Shown here: one piece after another, positions 7,461-14,204 of the stretch
Layout of the letters: every line of letters begins with the position of its first letter
Numbering within the stretch: position 1 is the stretch's first letter
Source of the DNA: XYA12-FULL-58-9 sp001798605
Lineage (GTDB): Bacteria > Myxococcota > XYA12-FULL-58-9
Direction of reading: 5' to 3'
Length of the DNA stretch: 27,869 bases
NCBI GenBank assembly: GCA_036736205.1
Contig: DAINMX010000067.1
Span: 1 to 27,869 of the forward strand
Made by a program: the position numbers and the translations under genes
The notes under the pieces: generated by a model
Told to the model about the DNA's origin: nothing
Database searches by the model: none
Seen by the model: the letters and a program-made list of their open reading frames with translations, nothing else

Positions 7461-8573
7461 TCAGATGCGCATCGGCATGACCACCGCGAGAAAACCAGTA
7501 TCCTCGAGCGGCTTGATCACACCAGGTGACAAATCATCGGAGAAATCAAGAACGACACCATCGTCATTGGTGAGCGCCAACACATCGAGGAGATAGCGCG
7601 CGTTGAAGCCAACGTGCAATTCCTCGCCTTGATAGTCGATGTCGATGGTCTCACGGGCCTCCCCAAATTCAGGGTCCTCAGCAAGGAGCTCCATTTTTCC
7701 TGGACTGAAACCAATGCGCACACCGTAGGAACGACTCTGTGACAACAAGGACACACGGCGCAACGCCTCGGCAAATGCGGTACGGGAAATCTTTGCCGAC
7801 TTACTCGCGCTCTTTGGAATCACTTGTTCATAGTCGGGGAACTGTCCTTCAACGAGACGAGTGGACAGAACCACGGAGCCAGCGCGGAGCACGCCACTGT
7901 TTCCCGAGAAACCCAGCTCGACTTTGTCGATGGATTCTGAGGTGTCACTGAGAACACGCTTGAGTTCTTGAAAACCTTTGCGCGGTACAATGACACCCTG
8001 ATCGATGGGGATCTCTTCTTCGAAGCGACGCTCGCACAAAGCCAATCGATGACCATCGGTGGCGACCATTCGCAACATCTTCGTTTCGGGTGCCTCACAG
8101 AAAATGCCCCCCAGGTTGTGACGGTTGTCATCGGTCGACACGCAAAACAACGTGCGGTCGATCATGTCCGCAAGGTCTTTCGACGGAATCGAAAATGTCT
8201 TTACCTGGGCATAACTCGGCAACGTTGGAAACTCATCTGCAGCCATACCAACCAAACGAAAACGACTGGCACCAGCTTTGATATTAATCCAGTTGTTGTC
8301 CTCTCGCATGATTTCCAGAGTCTTAGTCGGAAGTGATTTGACCACATCGTAGAGCTGCCGCGCATGAATTGCCACGGAACCTGGATCACTCACTTCGGCC
8401 TTGTATATTCCAGAAAGACCCACATCCAGATCTGTCGCACTTACGGTCAATCCAGAATCAGCGGCCTCCAGCAGGACGTGCGCGAGAATTGGCATCGTGC
8501 TCTTGCGGTCAGCGATGCCCTGAACTCGGTACAAAGCCCTGGAAAGCTCCGCTGTCTCGATTGTCATTTTCAT
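7461..8573 (-). CDS. dnaN: DnaN, DNA polymerase III beta sliding clamp
   Basis: DnaN forms the ring that tethers polymerase III and many repair proteins to DNA. From the chosen start it has 370 residues, typical of the family. The N-terminus MKMTIETAELSRALYRVQG and the segment KSTMPILAHVLLEA are standard, the three clamp domains follow, and the end VVMPMRI is the usual C-terminal tail. The open frame extends to a TTG at 8618, but ATG 8573 has AAGGA about 9 nt upstream and matches family N-termini; ATG 8567 is a close alternative. It is transcribed away from oriC and is divergent from dnaA, where many bacteria have dnaA-dnaN in one operon. recF follows. Confidence 0.98.
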   Translation of the reverse strand: MKMTIETAELSRALYRVQGIADRKSTMPILAHVLLEAADSGLTVSATDLDVGLSGIYKAEVSDPGSVAIHARQLYDVVKSLPTKTLEIMREDNNWINIKAGASRFRLVGMAADEFPTLPSYAQVKTFSIPSKDLADMIDRTLFCVSTDDNRHNLGGIFCEAPETKMLRMVATDGHRLALCERRFEEEIPIDQGVIVPRKGFQELKRVLSDTSESIDKVELGFSGNSGVLRAGSVVLSTRLVEGQFPDYEQVIPKSASKSAKISRTAFAEALRRVSLLSQSRSYGVRIGFSPGKMELLAEDPEFGEARETIDIDYQGEELHVGFNARYLLDVLALTNDDGVVLDFSDDLSPGVIKPLEDTGFLAVVMPMRI

Positions 8574-8664
8574 GCGGGTCTGTCCTTGCGTAATCGACGG
8601 CTGTTGGTAGCTACGCAACTGATCTTTGTCAAGCGTGCCATTTTCTGCCGTTTCCTTCTTTGTT

Positions 8665-8686
8665 TAGATCTCTGGATATAGATCTA
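8665..8686. repeat. Inverted repeat at the dnaN side of oriC
   Basis: TAGATC and GATCTA flank a 10-nt centre containing CTGGATAT, forming a perfect 6-bp inverted repeat. The copies overlap two AGATCT palindromes. It lies immediately before the DnaA-trio-like array and could be part of the unwinding element or an operator for dnaN. Confidence 0.6.
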
Positions 8687-8713
8687 ATAGTAATAATGAT
8701 CGCCTGTGGATTT
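8685..8713 (+). promoter_or_regulatory. Candidate basal unwinding element: DnaA-trios, GC spacer, DnaA-box-like motif
   Basis: Reading the plus strand, TAA-TAG-TAA-TAA-TGA (8685-8699) is followed by TCGCC and then TGTGGATTT (8705-8713), which matches seven of nine bases of the TGTGGATAA box. Trinucleotide arrays of the TAG/TAA type separated from a DnaA box by a short GC-rich spacer are the described DnaA-trio element through which DnaA contacts single strands. The match is by pattern only. Confidence 0.6.
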
Positions 8714-8768
8714 CCGGATATCGCACATAACATCATGAAAAAAAAGGTAAAACACATGTGAATGAAGG

Positions 8769-8777
8769 TGTGGACAC
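8769..8777 (+). promoter_or_regulatory. DnaA-box-like motif TGTGGACAC
   Basis: Seven of nine bases match the TGTGGATAA form of the DnaA box. The same nonamer recurs at 8839 in the same orientation, and TGGACACAA again near 8863, which suggests a lineage-specific box variant. Confidence 0.5.
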
Positions 8778-8838
8778 AATAGTTGATAAGTTGGGCGTAC
8801 CTGTAGCAACATGACAACGCGCAGGTTCTCAACACGGT

Positions 8839-8847
8839 TGTGGACAC
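8839..8847 (+). promoter_or_regulatory. DnaA-box-like motif TGTGGACAC (second copy)
   Basis: Identical to the nonamer at 8769-8777 and in the same orientation, 70 bp away. It lies about 25 bp before the T-rich tract. Confidence 0.5.
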
Positions 8848-8871
8848 AGTTTCGCACAGGGATGGACACAA

Positions 8872-8892
8872 AATTTTTTTCATTTTTTTTTT
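8872..8892. other. T-rich tract, possible duplex-unwinding sequence
   Basis: Two runs of T interrupted by CA, almost pure T on the plus strand for about 20 bases. Such tracts favour melting in origins. It is an alternative or additional unwinding site to the trio array at 8685. Confidence 0.45.
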
Positions 8893-8895
8893 GGC

Positions 8896-8911
8896 GGATC
8901 CACGTGAAACA
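8896..8911. promoter_or_regulatory. Degenerate parS-like site in oriC
   Basis: GGATCCACGTGAAACA matches parS at 13 of 16 positions; the right half is perfect and the left half has three mismatches. It may be a weak ParB site inside the origin or chance similarity. Confidence 0.4.
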
Positions 8912-9152
8912 TAACGGCGATCAGAGTCTGCGCGATTTCGCTGGCAACAAGACCCTTGACCAGAAGCATCTGCTTTGCGTACACACATCCACGCTGGTGC
9001 TCGGCTCTTTGTTGTGTGACTCGAGTGCCAGGTGGTCTTGGGGGGCGAGCTATCGGTCGTGCAGAGCTGTGCGGCGGGGGTGCGGTTGAGACGTTGGCAT
9101 TTACAGCACGCGCGAAAAAACTCACCAAAGAATTTGAACGACCGATGCAGCC

Positions 9153-9184
9153 TGTGGGTATCTCTGTGGTTTGTCTGTGGAGTT
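9153..9184 (+). promoter_or_regulatory. Three helically phased TGTGG motifs upstream of dnaA
   Basis: TGTGGGTAT (9153), TGTGGTTTG (9165) and TGTGGAGTT (9176) share the core of a DnaA box and are spaced 12 and 11 bp, about one helical turn. They could be low-affinity DnaA sites for cooperative binding or for dnaA autoregulation. Confidence 0.45.
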
Positions 9185-9235
9185 CCCCGCACAAATTCTG
9201 GATATAGTTACGGTTCTGGGCAACCAATTGGAAGC

Positions 9236-9244
9236 TGTGGATAA
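9236..9244 (-). promoter_or_regulatory. Consensus DnaA box just upstream of dnaA
   Basis: TGTGGATAA is the exact complement of the E. coli consensus TTATCCACA. It ends 6 bp before the dnaA ATG, so DnaA bound here would cover the translation start region of its own gene. This supports both oriC and autoregulation. Confidence 0.85.
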
Positions 9245-9250
9245 CTTGTT

Positions 9251-10624
9251 ATGGTAGTAGCCAACGATCGAAGTTCAGCACAAGCTTGGACCGATTTTCT
9301 TGAGACAGTGTCATCGCAGGTGTCGGGGCACGTATTGGAAACTTGGTTACGGCCAGTTCGTTGCCTGAGCCTCGATGGCGGTACCGCCATCTTGGAGGTC
9401 CGTGACCAATTTGCCAGTGACTGGCTCAACGACCACTACGTCGACTTCATTCGCGATGGGTTGAGCAAAATGCTCGGCACGTCAGTTGCCATCGAGTGGG
9501 TGACAAATCCGGATCGTGCCCCCGAGCCGATAACCGACGAGCCATCGGAAGCGAGCGTTGTTTCAAATTCAGTCGACCCTGCGCGTGACTGCCGGCGAAC
9601 ACTGAACCAACGTTATCTGTTCCAGACTTTTGTTGCGGGCCCGTCGAATGAGTTTGCGTTTGCAGCGAGCAAAGCAGTCGCGGAAAAACCTGCCACCGCC
9701 TACAATCCGCTATTTCTCTTCGGTGGTGTCGGGCTTGGCAAGACGCATTTGTTGACAGCCATTGGTCACCACATCCTCAAAGACAACCCAAAGAGCCGCA
9801 TCGTCTACACCTCATCGGAGCAATTTGTTAACGAGGTCGTCAACGCAGTTCGCTTCTCAAAGCTCGATGAGTTTCATGCGAAGTACCGTCGCAATTGTGA
9901 TGTTATCCTGGTCGACGATATTCAGCTCATCGCCGGCAAAGACAGAACCCAGCACGAGTTCTTTCATATCTTCAATACACTTTACGATCTGCAACGACAG
10001 ATTGTCGTTACCAGCGACAAGCTTCCGCATGAAATCCCGGACATCGAGGAACGCCTGCGCAATCGTTTTCAGTGGGGACTCATCGCCGACATTCAGCCAC
10101 CCGAGATCGAAACACGGGTGGCCATCTTGAACAAGAAAGCAGAGAACGACGGAGTCCACATTCCCAACGACGTCGCATTTTTCCTTGCACGTCAGATTCG
10201 TTCCAACGTTCGTGAGCTCGAGGGAGCTTTAATTCGCCTGGTCGCACATGCGTCACTGACCAAGCGGGCCATAACTGTCGATTATGCGCGTGAGGTGCTC
10301 GGCGACATTCTCGAGGCGCGCGAGCATCAAACGTCAATTGATTCGATTCAGAAACTCGTGGCCACTTACTTTCAAATAAAGATCTCCGACCTCAAGAGTA
10401 AGCGCCGCACCAAAGTCCTGGTACGACCCCGTCAGGTAGCCATGTATCTATGCCGCAAGCATGCTGGCGCATCCTTCCCAGAGTTAGGCAGTCGTTTTGG
10501 TGACAAAGATCACACGACAATCATGAGTGCCTGCAAAAAGATTGCCAGCCTGCTCAAAGACGACATCATGTTGCGCAAGCAGGTTCTTGATCTCGAACGT
10601 CAGCTCGACATTGCAGCTCCCTAG
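9251..10624 (+). CDS. dnaA: DnaA, chromosomal replication initiator
   Basis: DnaA binds oriC boxes, oligomerises with ATP and opens the duplex. The 457-residue length is typical. Domain I spans about residues 8-80 (AWTDFLETVSSQVSGHVLETW), a short linker 85-118 follows, then the AAA+ domain with Walker A GGVGLGKT (158-165), Walker B VILVDD (218-223), and ERLRNRF (267-273) near the arginine-finger position. Domain IV carries the DNA-binding signature with RPRQVAMYLCR (392-402) and DKDHTTIMSAC (418-428). ATG 9251 is the first start after the oriC DnaA box; no strong ribosome binding site is seen, which may keep expression low. It is transcribed away from oriC. Phosphoglucomutase follows after an 82-bp gap. 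Confidence 0.99.
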   Translation: MVVANDRSSAQAWTDFLETVSSQVSGHVLETWLRPVRCLSLDGGTAILEVRDQFASDWLNDHYVDFIRDGLSKMLGTSVAIEWVTNPDRAPEPITDEPSEASVVSNSVDPARDCRRTLNQRYLFQTFVAGPSNEFAFAASKAVAEKPATAYNPLFLFGGVGLGKTHLLTAIGHHILKDNPKSRIVYTSSEQFVNEVVNAVRFSKLDEFHAKYRRNCDVILVDDIQLIAGKDRTQHEFFHIFNTLYDLQRQIVVTSDKLPHEIPDIEERLRNRFQWGLIADIQPPEIETRVAILNKKAENDGVHIPNDVAFFLARQIRSNVRELEGALIRLVAHASLTKRAITVDYAREVLGDILEAREHQTSIDSIQKLVATYFQIKISDLKSKRRTKVLVRPRQVAMYLCRKHAGASFPELGSRFGDKDHTTIMSACKKIASLLKDDIMLRKQVLDLERQLDIAAP

Positions 10625-10706
10625 TTACAGCTTGCCCTGACCGGCTCTGGCTCTGAGAGCGGGGATGAATTATCTTCGGGCGTTCCAAAGCCTCGGAGGA
10701 GATGTC

Positions 10707-12350
10707 ATGCCACTGCACCCACTCGCCGGAAAGCCCGCGCCCCGTTCACTGTTGGTGAATGTACCCGCGCTCATCAGCCATTATTACGCGACTGCTCCGA
10801 ATCCCGAACTCAGTGACCAAAGAGTGGCCTTTGGTACCTCAGGGCACCGCGGCTCCTCTTTGAACGGGAGCTTCAACGAAGACCACATCCTCGCCACGAC
10901 CCAAGCCATCTGTGACTATCGTCGCGAGCAGAATATTGACGGACCGCTGTTTGTTGGCAAAGACACCCATGCTCTCAGTGAGCCGGCGTTTATCTCGGCC
11001 CTCGAAGTCCTCGCCGCGAACGGTGTCGAGGTGATGATTGACGCTGAGGATGGTTACACACCGACGCCGGTTATCTCCCATGCGATCCTCGGCTACAACC
11101 GGACACACCGAGCGCACCTGGCCGACGGCATCGTCATCACACCGTCGCACAATCCTCCTGAGGATGGTGGCTTCAAGTACAACCCGCCGCATGGGGGTCC
11201 GGCGGATACGTCTGTGACCAAAGCCATCGAAGATCGTGCCAATCTCATCTTGGAGGGCGACGGGGGGCTCGCGCGGATGTCTTACGCAGGAGCGCGCAGG
11301 GCTTCGACGACCCACTCCCATGACTACATGACCCCCTACATCGATGATCTGAAGAACGTCATCGACATCGACGTCATCAAGGGAGCCAAGGTTCGCATCG
11401 GTGCCGACCCTATGGGAGGCTCTGGCATTGCCTATTGGCAACCGATCGCCGAACGTTTGCAGCTCGATATCAGTGTCGTCAATGACGTCATCGATCCAAC
11501 TTTTGGCTTTATGACCGTCGATAAGGACGGCAAAATTCGTATGGACTGCTCATCGCCGAGCGCTATGGCGAGCCTGATAGCCTTGCGGCACAAATACGAC
11601 ATCGCTTTTGGCAATGACACCGATTTCGACCGCCATGGCATTGTTGCCCCCAGCGTCGGCTTGCTCAACCCCAACCATTTTCTCGCAGTATGCATTTGGT
11701 ATCTGTTCCAAAACCGCCCCGGTTGGAACCCCGACACCGCTGTCGGCAAGACTCTGGTCTCGAGCAGTATGATCGACCGCGTCGCCAACCATCTAGGCCG
11801 TCGCCTCGCCGAGGTTCCGGTTGGTTTCAAGTGGTTTGTCGACGGTCTATTCAATGGTTCCTACGGCTTTGGTGGTGAAGAGAGCGCCGGTGCGTCCTTC
11901 TTGCGCAAGGACGGCACAGTGTGGACCACGGACAAGGACGGCATCATCCTCGATTTGCTCGCCGCTGAGATGGTTGCCAAGCTCGGCAAGGATCCGGGCG
12001 AAGTCTACAAGGAGCTGACCGACAAGTTTGGCGACCCGGTCTACGAGCGTATCGACGCCCCCGCCACCGCAGCGCAAAAGGCTATCTTGAAGAACCTGTC
12101 GCCAGAACAGGTGAAGGTCTCAGAGCTTGCCGGCGAGATGATCCTGAGCAAGCTCACCCGCGCCCCTGGCAACAATGCGGCCATCGGTGGCCTCAAGGTC
12201 GTGACGCAAAACGGTTGGTTCGCCGCCAGGCCATCTGGAACGGAGAACGTATACAAGATCTACACCGAGAGCTTTCGCGGCCGGGACCACCTCAAACAGA
12301 TCCAAGCTGAAGCACGCGAGGTGGTGAGCGCTGCGTTTGTCGGGAGTTGA
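10707..12350 (+). CDS. pgm: Phosphoglucomutase (alpha-D-glucose phosphate-specific)
   Basis: Interconverts glucose-1-phosphate and glucose-6-phosphate in the cytoplasm, linking glycolysis to glycogen and surface polysaccharide synthesis. The 547-residue protein aligns end to end with what I recall of E. coli Pgm: AGKPAPRSLLVNV at the start, FGTSGHRGS (42-50), GKDTHALSEPAF, the phosphoserine loop VITPSHNPPEDGG with S147, the metal loop GNDTDFDRHG (D304, D306, D308), the sugar-binding loop GGEESAGASF and the phosphate-binding RPSGTE near the C-terminus. The open frame begins at 10665, but ATG 10707 has GGAGGA 6 nt upstream and matches the family N-terminus. It has no known functional tie to dnaA. 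Confidence 0.98.
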   Translation: MPLHPLAGKPAPRSLLVNVPALISHYYATAPNPELSDQRVAFGTSGHRGSSLNGSFNEDHILATTQAICDYRREQNIDGPLFVGKDTHALSEPAFISALEVLAANGVEVMIDAEDGYTPTPVISHAILGYNRTHRAHLADGIVITPSHNPPEDGGFKYNPPHGGPADTSVTKAIEDRANLILEGDGGLARMSYAGARRASTTHSHDYMTPYIDDLKNVIDIDVIKGAKVRIGADPMGGSGIAYWQPIAERLQLDISVVNDVIDPTFGFMTVDKDGKIRMDCSSPSAMASLIALRHKYDIAFGNDTDFDRHGIVAPSVGLLNPNHFLAVCIWYLFQNRPGWNPDTAVGKTLVSSSMIDRVANHLGRRLAEVPVGFKWFVDGLFNGSYGFGGEESAGASFLRKDGTVWTTDKDGIILDLLAAEMVAKLGKDPGEVYKELTDKFGDPVYERIDAPATAAQKAILKNLSPEQVKVSELAGEMILSKLTRAPGNNAAIGGLKVVTQNGWFAARPSGTENVYKIYTESFRGRDHLKQIQAEAREVVSAAFVGS

Positions 12351-12386
12351 GTGGGTTTTGCCACACCCCAAAACGGTCGAGTTCGG

Positions 12387-12788
12387 TCACCCTTTCTTGC
12401 TGTGCATTTTCAAAGCGAATTGGATGGCCAATACCAGCTCGTCTCCCTGCCATGGCTTGGTGATGACACACTGCACCCGACCGGCCTTCTGTGCGCGAAT
12501 TACCTCTTCATCTTCGGGAAAGGCTGTGACCATAATGCAAGCAGCGCCGTAGTTGAGCCCCGCCAAGTGGTCGATGAGCTTGGCACCGGTCATCTCTGGC
12601 ATTCGATGATCAACAACCAACACATCGAAATGGGTTTTGAACACCATGGCCAACGCCTGACGCGCAGAGGAGGCCGTTTGCACCATCAGGCTTGCCGTCG
12701 ATGCCAGGGCACGCACGATTAGCTGGGTGTTGTCCTCCTCATCGTCGACAACCAAGATGTTGGCTTTGCCTTCGTTCGCCGAGGTCAC
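12387..12788 (-). CDS. Receiver-only response regulator
   Basis: A 133-residue CheY-like protein with no output domain. It has the acidic pair in VVDDEEDN (D15, D16), the phospho-acceptor D60 in VVDHRMPEMTG, T88 in MVTAFP and K111 in ITKPW, so phosphorylation should work. The KPW ending and spacing resemble the receivers found on c-di-GMP and RpfG-type regulators, and resemble the receiver of the EAL protein encoded at 17003. The start is GTG 12788 with AGGGAG upstream. It converges with pgm and diverges from the TerB-like gene. No histidine kinase is in the window, so its partner is unknown; it may act by phosphate shuttling or protein binding. Confidence 0.93.
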   Translation of the reverse strand: MTSANEGKANILVVDDEEDNTQLIVRALASTASLMVQTASSARQALAMVFKTHFDVLVVDHRMPEMTGAKLIDHLAGLNYGAACIMVTAFPEDEEVIRAQKAGRVQCVITKPWQGDELVLAIQFALKMHSKKG

Positions 12789-12926
12789 TTAGCGCTCCCT
12801 GGATTTCATTGTTGGTTAAGGGTGTTCGGGACTCGAGTGATTGTCAAGGTGGGAATGTTGCGGACTGACCGGCAGAGTCACTACAATGGCTTTCGGGGAC
12901 CCGTTGTTATAACACTGTGAGCAACC

Positions 12927-13478
12927 ATGTCGTCCTTGCTGAAGCTCTTGGGAATCGGTGGAAAGAGGGAAACCAGCGCCAAGGCGAGTGCAGGAGACAC
13001 CGACACGGTTCTGCGCATCACACGAGAACTCGAATCGTTGGAGCCCGCGCTCGCTCGATACGTGGCAGCCTTTGCTTTTGTTCTCGGCCGTGTTGCCTAC
13101 GCCGATCAGGAGATCAACGAGGACGAGACCCTTGTCATGGAGCACTTCATCTGTGAACTCGGTCATCTGTCTTTGGCCCAAGCAGTGTTGGTTGTCGATA
13201 TTGTCAAGAACCAACATCGGCTCTTTGGTGGCACCGAGAGCTTTTTGGTGACACGGGAGTTGCGTGAGATCTCCAGCCGCGAACAGCGTGAAGACCTTCT
13301 GCACTGTCTCTTTGCAGTGGCTGCGGCCGATGATTCGATCTCCAGCGATGAAGAGGCACAGGTACGACAGATAGCCAGTGAGCTCGGCTTTGACCAGCGC
13401 GAGTACGTCACTGTTCGCTCCGCATACAACGACAAGCGTGAGGTGGTGAAAATGATGAAGGAGAAGACTTCCAGGTAA
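12927..13478 (+). CDS. TerB-like (tellurite resistance TerB family) cytosolic protein
   Basis: A 183-residue, mostly helical protein with two TerB-like halves. YVAAFAFVLGRVAYADQEINEDE (split at about residues 45-66) and LLHCLFAVAAADDSISSDE (about 125-143) each end in an acidic loop of the kind seen in TerB, where such loops bind metal. GGTESFLVTRELREISS between them is also typical of this family. The N-terminal 40 residues are basic and probably flexible. Family members are widespread in proteobacteria next to signalling and stress genes; the exact role is not known and tellurite resistance should not be assumed, since no other ter genes are present. ATG 12927 is the first good start, with only a weak ribosome binding site. 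Confidence 0.78.
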   Translation: MSSLLKLLGIGGKRETSAKASAGDTDTVLRITRELESLEPALARYVAAFAFVLGRVAYADQEINEDETLVMEHFICELGHLSLAQAVLVVDIVKNQHRLFGGTESFLVTRELREISSREQREDLLHCLFAVAAADDSISSDEEAQVRQIASELGFDQREYVTVRSAYNDKREVVKMMKEKTSR

Positions 13479-13595
13479 TCGTCAGGTGGATGCACACTCA
13501 TGGCATTGCAGCATTGAGGCAACCCACCACTTACGGAAGCTTAACTGGCTGCTTGCACATTTGCCCAAATCGAGTTACCAACCCTGACCGAGGAC

Positions 13596-13646
13596 GCAGG
13601 AGGAGAGTCCCCTGCTATCGGTAGAACATGCGGGAGTGTCCGCATG
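13596..13646 (+). promoter_or_regulatory. Two small hairpins in the leader of the ferritin-like gene
   Basis: GCAGG/CCTGC (13596-13615) and a perfect 7-bp stem CATGCGG/CCGCATG with a 6-nt loop (13627-13646) lie directly before the chosen ATG 13659. The second stem contains the upstream ATG 13644, which argues against that ATG being the main start. Either could modulate translation; neither has a U tract. Confidence 0.4.
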
Positions 13647-13658
13647 ATGGGAGAAGTC

Positions 13659-14177
13659 ATGGCATCCATCAATTACAGCAAGCTCACCCTCAAGGACGCA
13701 CTCGACGCCGCCATCATCATCGAAGATGATGCCAAAGACCGCTATCAAGAGTTGGCCGAGCAGCTTGAGGAACACCACACCCATGAAGCGGCAGAGTTCT
13801 TTCGCTTTATGGTCGACAATGAGAAGAAACACGGCGACGACTTGCGCAAGCAACGCAAAGCCATGTTTCGCGATGAACCGCGGGAAATTACCGCAGCTCA
13901 AGTTCCTGAGGTGGAGACTTCTGACTACGACACAGCACGCGCTTTCATGTCGGCGCACCAAGCCTTGCGCGTGGCCATGGCCAACGAGGTCCGCGCCCAT
14001 GACTTCTACGACGACGCTCTCAAGCACGTCACCGATTCCAAGATTAGGTCACTTTTTGCGGAGTTGCGCGCTGAAGAAGTGGATCACAAGAAGCAAATTG
14101 AGAAGGTGTTGGCGAAGCTAGGTCCCGAAGGTACCGCTGACCCGAACGACTTCGTAGACGAGCCCACAGCGCAATGA
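13659..14177 (+). CDS. Ferritin-like (rubrerythrin-type) di-iron protein
   Basis: A 172-residue four-helix-bundle protein. The helices carry a full di-iron ligand set: E22, E55xxH58 (NEKKH), E110 and E140xxH143 (EEVDH). This pattern fits rubrerythrin or ferritin-like proteins that handle iron or peroxide. There is no C-terminal rubredoxin Cys4 site, so it is not a full rubrerythrin. The tail (about 156-172) is acidic. GGGAGAAG sits just before ATG 13659; an ATG at 13644 would add five residues but is in a hairpin. The gene converges with gyrB, 27 bp away. Whether it stores iron, reduces peroxide or has another redox role cannot be told. Confidence 0.85.
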   Translation: MASINYSKLTLKDALDAAIIIEDDAKDRYQELAEQLEEHHTHEAAEFFRFMVDNEKKHGDDLRKQRKAMFRDEPREITAAQVPEVETSDYDTARAFMSAHQALRVAMANEVRAHDFYDDALKHVTDSKIRSLFAELRAEEVDHKKQIEKVLAKLGPEGTADPNDFVDEPTAQ

Positions 14178-14204
14178 GCTGAAGTACTTCGCCCCCTCGG
14201 TTTC

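Larger units (their letters stand above)
8574..9250. other. oriC: Putative chromosomal replication origin (oriC)
   Basis: A 677-bp gap between divergent dnaN and dnaA without a credible gene. It contains a DnaA-trio-like array next to a DnaA-box-like motif (8685-8713), two TGTGGACAC motifs (8769-8777, 8839-8847), a T-rich tract (8872-8892), a parS-like half-conserved site (8896-8911), a cluster of TGTGG motifs (9153-9184) and one box identical to the complement of TTATCCACA (9236-9244). AT-rich DNA is concentrated in 8640-8892, as expected for the unwinding side. Gene context and motif density make oriC the natural reading; no replication data can be seen here. Confidence 0.88.

Noticed and set aside
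8640..9250. Small open frames inside the oriC gap
   Set aside because: None has a family motif or well-placed ribosome binding site, and all overlap origin motifs.
12351..12386. Terminator between pgm and the receiver gene (GTTTTG/CAAAAC)
   Set aside because: The stem is short and AT-rich and no T tract follows, so I cannot call it a terminator.
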